From contig NZ_CP083439.1 in the NCBI RefSeq assembly GCF_021919125.1, forward strand, positions 1,798,001 to 1,862,000: a DNA stretch of 64,000 nt. Reading direction: 5' to 3'. A program made the translations under genes and the position numbers. Below, piece after piece: positions 58,091-64,000 of this stretch (positions are counted from its first letter, which is position 1; every line of letters starts with the position of its first letter). Under the pieces are notes generated by a model. That model made no database searches, was not told the origin of the DNA, and worked only from the letters and a program-made list of their open reading frames with translations. Source of the stretch: Clavibacter sp. A6099 (GTDB taxonomy: Bacteria > Actinomycetota > Actinomycetes > Actinomycetales > Microbacteriaceae).

Positions 58091-58435
58091 TCAGGCGCTG
58101 GGGCGGGAGTCCCCGCCGTCGCGCGGGGAGTCGTAGCGCGGGGCGTCGTAGCGGGGCTCGTCGACGCGGGCCTCGCCCGGGCGGACGTAGTCGCGAGGGG
58201 CGGCGTCGCGGTCATCCGAGCGGTAGCGCTCCTCGTCGCGGCGGCGGTTCTCGTCACGCGTGTCGTCGCGGCGGTCGGATCCGCTCTCCTCCTTCATGGT
58301 CTTCACCTCGCCCTTGAAGATGCGCATGGACTGGCCCACGCTCTTGGCGAGGGCGGGCAGCTTCGTGGAACCGAAGAGCAGCACGATGACGACGAGGATG
58401 ATGACGAGGTGCCATCCGGTCAGGTTTCCGAGCAT
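58091..58435 (-). CDS. tatA: Sec-independent protein translocase TatA
   Basis: A 114-residue TatA/E pore-forming subunit. The N-terminal helix MLGNLTGWHLVIILVVIVLLFG is followed by the hinge STKLPALAKSVGQSMRIFKGEV and a long acidic/basic, low-complexity tail with repeated YD/RYDAP motifs. ATG at the complement of 58433-58435 is preferred because AAGGA lies about ten bases upstream; a GTG three codons earlier has the ribosome-binding site too close. The tatA-tatC order is usual. Confidence 0.93.
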   Translation of the reverse strand: MLGNLTGWHLVIILVVIVLLFGSTKLPALAKSVGQSMRIFKGEVKTMKEESGSDRRDDTRDENRRRDEERYRSDDRDAAPRDYVRPGEARVDEPRYDAPRYDSPRDGGDSRPSA

Positions 58436-58633
58436 GTGGTTCACGTTCCTTCAGGTCGGGGGGCCGGACAGTCGTTGTCGGGATCCACGACGAGTCTACC
58501 GTCGCGACCCGTCAGGACACCCTGCGCGGCATTGCGGTTCACCCGGATTTCCCTGCGCGGACCACTGGTCCGCGCGGCGTCCTCCCGATGCCGGGTCTTC
58601 GGAGCCCGGCACCGTGCCGCTCGGTGCCGCGGC

Positions 58634-59623
58634 TCAGTCGGCGTCGTCGTATGCGGCCTCGGCCCGCCCGGCCCACTCGGCCACCGCAGCCCGCGCCTCC
58701 GGCGGCGAGGTGACGACGACCACGCCGGCCATGCCCGCGACCAAGCGCACGAGGCCCTGGTAGTGGGCGACGCGCACGGTGACGGCGACGCGTCCGGGTC
58801 GGCCGGCGACCGGTACGGGCCGCTCGTCGCCCACGAAGTCCCCGAGGAGGGGCAGCGCCGACTCCTGGACCTCGAGCGTGACGCGGAGGTCGTCGGGGCT
58901 CGGCTCGAAGAGGGTGTCGCCGAGGACCACGTCCTGCGGCCGGTGCTCGGGCGGGAGGTCGGTGACCACGAGCTCGTCGAGGCGGTCGAGGCGGAACGTG
59001 CGGACGGCGCCGCGGGCCAGGTCCCAGCCGCGCAGGTACCAGTCCTCGTCCATCGACTCGAGGCGGAGCGGATCCACCACGCGACGCTCCGTGCCGCCTC
59101 GGGGGCTCCGGTAGTCGAACTCGACCCGGCGCTCCTCCGCGATGGCGCGACGGAGGTCGTCACGGGTGCCGTCGCCCGCCCCGGCCGCGACGGCGACCTG
59201 GCTGGGGCTCGCCGAGGATCCGCGCGCGAGCTTCGCCATGAGCTGGCCGACCAGGTCGAGGTCGCTGGCGTCCGCCTGGGAGGAGACGTACTGGAGGCCG
59301 GCGATGAGCGCGGCCGCCTCCCGGGCCGAGAAGCGCGGCGAGTCGTCGATGGCGACCATGTGCGTGATGACGATCTGGTCGTTGTCCTCGAAGTCGTCCC
59401 ACGCGATGTCGAACAGGTCGCCGTGCTGGTACGAGGAGGTGGAGCCGGGGACGCCGGACACCGCGATGAGGCGCACGGCCTGCCGGATCTGCTCGGGCGG
59501 AACGCGGAAGTGCGCGGCCGCCTGGCTGACGCTGACGCGCCCGTGGTCGGTGAGGTACGGCACGAGGGCGAGCAGGAACGCCAGCTTGTCCTGCGCGTGG
59601 AGCGGCGCGGCGCGGTCGGTCAT
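58634..59623 (-). CDS. pafC: WYL-domain transcriptional regulator PafC
   Basis: A 329-residue protein with an N-terminal winged helix (LAFLLALVPYLTDHGRVSVSQAAAHFRV near 14), a middle WYL domain (EERRVEFDYRSPRGG near 163, DPLRLESMDEDWYLRGWDL near 184), and a C-terminal WCX domain. PafB and PafC form the activator of the LexA/RecA-independent DNA-damage response in mycobacteria. GTG/ATG region: ATG at 59623 overlaps the pafB stop. Followed by 189 bases without a gene before tatA. Confidence 0.9.
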   Translation of the reverse strand: MTDRAAPLHAQDKLAFLLALVPYLTDHGRVSVSQAAAHFRVPPEQIRQAVRLIAVSGVPGSTSSYQHGDLFDIAWDDFEDNDQIVITHMVAIDDSPRFSAREAAALIAGLQYVSSQADASDLDLVGQLMAKLARGSSASPSQVAVAAGAGDGTRDDLRRAIAEERRVEFDYRSPRGGTERRVVDPLRLESMDEDWYLRGWDLARGAVRTFRLDRLDELVVTDLPPEHRPQDVVLGDTLFEPSPDDLRVTLEVQESALPLLGDFVGDERPVPVAGRPGRVAVTVRVAHYQGLVRLVAGMAGVVVVTSPPEARAAVAEWAGRAEAAYDDAD

Positions 59624-60627
59624 GATGCGTCCTCCCGGTGGGCGGCGACGGTCTCGGCGAGCCGGGCGCGCACGGCGTCGCGCAGCTTCGGCGGCGCGAT
59701 CACCCGCGCCTCGGGGCCGAAGCCCGCGACCTCGTCGGCGAAGAGGTTGGTGTCGGAGTAGTGCACTCGGAGGCGCCCGTCCCCGAGGTCATCCGTGCCG
59801 CGCCGACGGCGCAGGCGGATCTCCGCGTCGGATCCGGGGGCCACAGTGACCTCCCCGACGCCGTTCGCCCATACGCGGTCGAGGTCGGCGAGGGCCCGCT
59901 CGGCATGGTCCTCCCCCTCGGGGACGAAGGCGCGGCTCGTCACGCGCACGCGGTCGACGATGCGCGACAGCAGGAACGTGCGCGGTCCGTCGGCGTCCTG
60001 GTCGATGCCGTGCAGGTGCCAGCGGCCCTGGTGCTGCACGAGCGCGAGCGGCGCCACCGTGCGGATCCTGGCCGCGCGCTCCCCCGGCTTGAGGTAGCCG
60101 AAGGAGACGAGGACGTGCCGCTCGAGCGCGACGCTCAGGGGCGCGAACGCGGCCTCGCGCGTGCGCAGGCGGGGTGCGTAGCCGATGACCGGGTCGTCGG
60201 ACTCCACGCCGAGCGAGCGCAGCTTGATGAGCGCGCGGCGCGACTCCCCCGAGAGCGAGCCCTCGCGCCACACCATGGCCGCGAGGTTGAGGAGCGTCGT
60301 CTCCTCCGGCGTGAACGACAGGTCGGCGGGGAGCTCGTAGGCGCCGCGCGGGATCCGGTAGCGCAGGAGCTGGTTGTTGCCCTCCTGGCCCGGCGCCTCG
60401 ACGGTCTCGAGCGGCACGCCGAGGTCGCGGATGTCGTCCTTGTCGCGCTCGAACTGGCGCTCCAGGTTGGCGTTGTCGCCGCCGGCGCGGTACCTCTGCC
60501 GGTACCCCTGGACGCTCGAGAGGACCTCGTTCTTCGTCAGGCCCTGCTCGGTGGCGAGCAGCGCCAGCACGAGGCTGAACAGGCGCTCCTCGACGGGCAC
60601 GGTCGGTCGGCGGGATGTCTCGGGCAC
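59620..60627 (-). CDS. pafB: WYL-domain transcriptional regulator PafB
   Basis: A 335-residue paralogue and partner of PafC. The winged helix (VEERLFSLVLALLATEQGLTKNEVLSSV) begins at residue 12; the WYL domain includes RAARIRTVAPLALVQHQGRWHLHGID near 185; the WCX domain starts near 260. GTG start, four-base overlap with pafC. In mycobacteria pafB and pafC follow pafA of the Pup-proteasome system; here an FKBP lipoprotein gene precedes them and no pup or proteasome gene is present. Confidence 0.9.
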   Translation of the reverse strand: MPETSRRPTVPVEERLFSLVLALLATEQGLTKNEVLSSVQGYRQRYRAGGDNANLERQFERDKDDIRDLGVPLETVEAPGQEGNNQLLRYRIPRGAYELPADLSFTPEETTLLNLAAMVWREGSLSGESRRALIKLRSLGVESDDPVIGYAPRLRTREAAFAPLSVALERHVLVSFGYLKPGERAARIRTVAPLALVQHQGRWHLHGIDQDADGPRTFLLSRIVDRVRVTSRAFVPEGEDHAERALADLDRVWANGVGEVTVAPGSDAEIRLRRRRGTDDLGDGRLRVHYSDTNLFADEVAGFGPEARVIAPPKLRDAVRARLAETVAAHREDAS

Positions 60628-60675
60628 GCGGTGGTCCTCACGTCGGTGCAGCCCCCGGCCGGTGGCGATGCGTCG

Positions 60676-61719
60676 TTACTTGGTGGTGCTGGTCCCGAGG
60701 ATATCCACCACGTAGACGAGCGTGGACCCCGCGGGCACCTTGGCGGAGCCCTGGTCGCCGAACCCGTCGGCCGGCGGGACGACCGCGATGACCTGGTCGC
60801 CGACGTGCTTGCCGACGAGGGCCTTCGCGAGGCCCGGCGTCACGACGAGCGAGGAGGCCGCGCCGGTGGAGGGCGCCGCCGTGGTGGCGGTCGCGGGCAC
60901 CTGGAGGGGGCCGCCGCCGGTCCAGCTGGATCCGAAGACGGCCTGCTTCTCGGCCGACGTGCTCGTGCCCCAGACGACGCCGGTGTACTGGAGCGTGACG
61001 GTGTCGCCGTCCCCGACCTCGGCGCCGTCGCCCGCGCGGAGGAGCGCGTCGCGGTACTCGGTGGGCGGCGTGCTCGGCGGGATGGTGATCCCCGGGACGC
61101 CGTCGTCCGTCGTGACGACGGACGGGAAGCCGGCCTGGGCGGGCCGCGGCTCGCCCGTGGCCTTCTCCGGGAAGGACGAGGTGATGTCGACGATGAGGAC
61201 GAGGCCGTCGGTCGCGTCGAGGCCCTGGGACGAGAGGTCCTGCCCGGGGAAGACCGTGGACACGGGGACCGTCACCGCGACACGCGAGCCGACGGGCATG
61301 CACGTCATCGCGTCCTCGAGGTACGGCAGCGACTCGTGCAGGGACGCCGGGGTGAACAGCGGCGAACCGGTCGTGCGGGCGTTCGGCGCGATGCGCGCGT
61401 ACTCCGCGAGGTCCTTGCCGGTCTTGCCGTCGACGATGGAGGCCGCAGCGGTGATGCCCTGGTGCGGCTGCACGGGCGCGCCGTCGCCCTCGACGAGCGT
61501 GGACACCTCGACGCCCGTCGGCTTGAGCGGCGTGGGGAACGCGACCGAGGCGGGCGCGCTGCCGACGTCGCCCGTGGCGGTGACCGTGCTCGACGACGTG
61601 CCGGGCTGGGCGAGGGGCGTGCAGCCCGCCGCCGCACCGGATCCGGAGCCGGAGGGGCTGCATGCGGCGAGCGTCAGGACGAGTCCTGCGCAGACGGTGA
61701 GCGCGGCGGAACGGCGCAC
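60676..61719 (-). CDS. FKBP-type peptidyl-prolyl isomerase lipoprotein
   Basis: A 347-residue exported lipoprotein. Lipobox LTLAAC gives Cys20. Residues about 40-190 are a degenerate FKBP-like half; the C-terminal domain is a canonical FKBP: GDGDTVTLQYTGVVWGTS near 238, FGSSWTGGGPL near 263, and GLAKALVGKHVGDQVIAVVPPADGFGDQG near 298, ending in TLVYVVDILG. PPIase activity would be on the outer face of the membrane. GTG with AGAGGAG five bases upstream. Similar genes precede pafBC in other Micrococcales as I recall. Confidence 0.9.
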   Translation of the reverse strand: MRRSAALTVCAGLVLTLAACSPSGSGSGAAAGCTPLAQPGTSSSTVTATGDVGSAPASVAFPTPLKPTGVEVSTLVEGDGAPVQPHQGITAAASIVDGKTGKDLAEYARIAPNARTTGSPLFTPASLHESLPYLEDAMTCMPVGSRVAVTVPVSTVFPGQDLSSQGLDATDGLVLIVDITSSFPEKATGEPRPAQAGFPSVVTTDDGVPGITIPPSTPPTEYRDALLRAGDGAEVGDGDTVTLQYTGVVWGTSTSAEKQAVFGSSWTGGGPLQVPATATTAAPSTGAASSLVVTPGLAKALVGKHVGDQVIAVVPPADGFGDQGSAKVPAGSTLVYVVDILGTSTTK

Positions 61720-61780
61720 GTGACTCCTCTTTCGATGGTGGGGGCGGCCGGCACGCACCCGCGTGATCGGCCCTGTCATC

Positions 61781-63634
<1,854 letters not shown>

Positions 63635-63638
63635 TCAC

Positions 63639-64000
63639 GTGGCGGATGCCGAGAGGTTCGTGAGCGGACGGCTGCTGGTCGTCGCCTTCGAGGGCTGGAA
63701 CGACGCGGGCGAGGCCGCCAGCGGAGCGGTCCGGGCGCTGAAGGACCTGCTCGACCTCGAGGCGGTGTCGTCGGTGGATCCCGAGGACTACTTCGACTTC
63801 CAGTTCAACCGCCCCACCATCGGCTTCGCGGAGGACGGCACGCGCGAGCTCGAGTGGCCGGGCGCCACGCTCTACGGCCCGAAGGACCCGCGGCGACCCG
63901 CGCAGGACCTGGCGGCCGACGCGCAGCTCGGCGTGAGCGGCGACAACGGCGGCAGCATCCACCTCCTGCTCGGCGTCGAGCCGTCCCGGCACTGGACGGC
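63639..64000 (+). CDS. PAC2 family protein, N-terminal 120 residues; runs off the right edge
   Basis: Second PAC2 paralogue in the window. The visible part has the N-terminal FEGWNDAGEAASGAVRALKD, then the hallmark YFDFQFNRPTIGF near 47 and LYGPKDPRRP near 73, and SIHLLLGVEPSRHW near 105. It is of the Rv2125 type in mycobacteria, which also sits by the proteasome/mshC region. GTG start with GGAACGGGAG upstream. Family role is unknown; no proteasome genes are visible here. Its stop is outside the window. Confidence 0.85.
   Translation, partial: MADAERFVSGRLLVVAFEGWNDAGEAASGAVRALKDLLDLEAVSSVDPEDYFDFQFNRPTIGFAEDGTRELEWPGATLYGPKDPRRPAQDLAADAQLGVSGDNGGSIHLLLGVEPSRHWT

Overview
The window is high-GC actinobacterial chromosome, almost entirely coding, with many ATGA/GTGA start-stop overlaps. 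The gene set points to Microbacteriaceae, most likely a Clavibacter: a principal sigma factor with a long Ala/Lys-rich N-terminus, RbpA, SepH, PafBC, topoisomerase IV, and two adjacent secreted GH10 xylanases of the kind I remember as xysA/xysB in C. michiganensis. The genus is an inference from memory, not a database result. I saw no rRNA, tRNA, CRISPR array, insertion sequence or prophage.

Layout. 1-8.5 kb: partial lpdA, pepA, a PAC2-family gene, an MFS transporter, and the unit rpoD-murT-gatD. 8.5-19.3 kb: a small DUF7455 protein, convergent parE/parC, a phosphodiesterase-like enzyme, sepH, DUF4193, DUF3093, and dut-DUF3710-DUF3159. 19.3-33.4 kb: acnA, dxs, a fadB/fadA-type beta-oxidation pair, DUF3000-rnd, a rhodanese-sufE-reductase unit, and zapE. 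As I remember it, much of the first 30 kb follows the M. tuberculosis Rv2680-Rv2714 order. 33.4-41 kb is more accessory: amtB behind a GlnR-like site, an aldo/keto reductase, a MarR-like regulator with a PrmC-like methyltransferase, and the two xylanases. 41.1-47.9 kb: a PadR/HAAS regulatory pair divergent from a six-gene operon that I read as an undescribed circular-bacteriocin locus (about 100-residue hydrophobic precursor, 4-TM protein, SpoIIM/DUF95 protein, two ABC ATPases, two permeases). 47.9-53.1 kb: Nudix and S9 peptidase, an SDR, NfeD-like and GDPD genes, rbpA. 53.1-64 kb, nearly all on the minus strand: trmI and a HAD phosphatase, an FKBP lipoprotein, pafB-pafC-tatA-tatC-helY-like helicase-lnt, and a second, truncated PAC2 gene at the edge.

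Two observations stand out. First, GatD next to MurT has Gly at both positions where the glutaminase needs its Cys nucleophile and catalytic His, and MurT has no cysteine at all, so no zinc ribbon. These bacteria build group-B peptidoglycan, cross-linked through the D-Glu alpha-carboxyl, which is the carboxyl MurT activates; the pair may therefore have been repurposed. Second, the circular-bacteriocin locus. A third point is that the pafBC-trmI-PAC2 neighbourhood lacks the Pup-proteasome genes that sit there in mycobacteria.

Most operons end in long perfect GC-rich hairpins, listed as terminators. Coordinates of genes with alternative starts follow ribosome-binding sites or stop/start overlaps where these decide.
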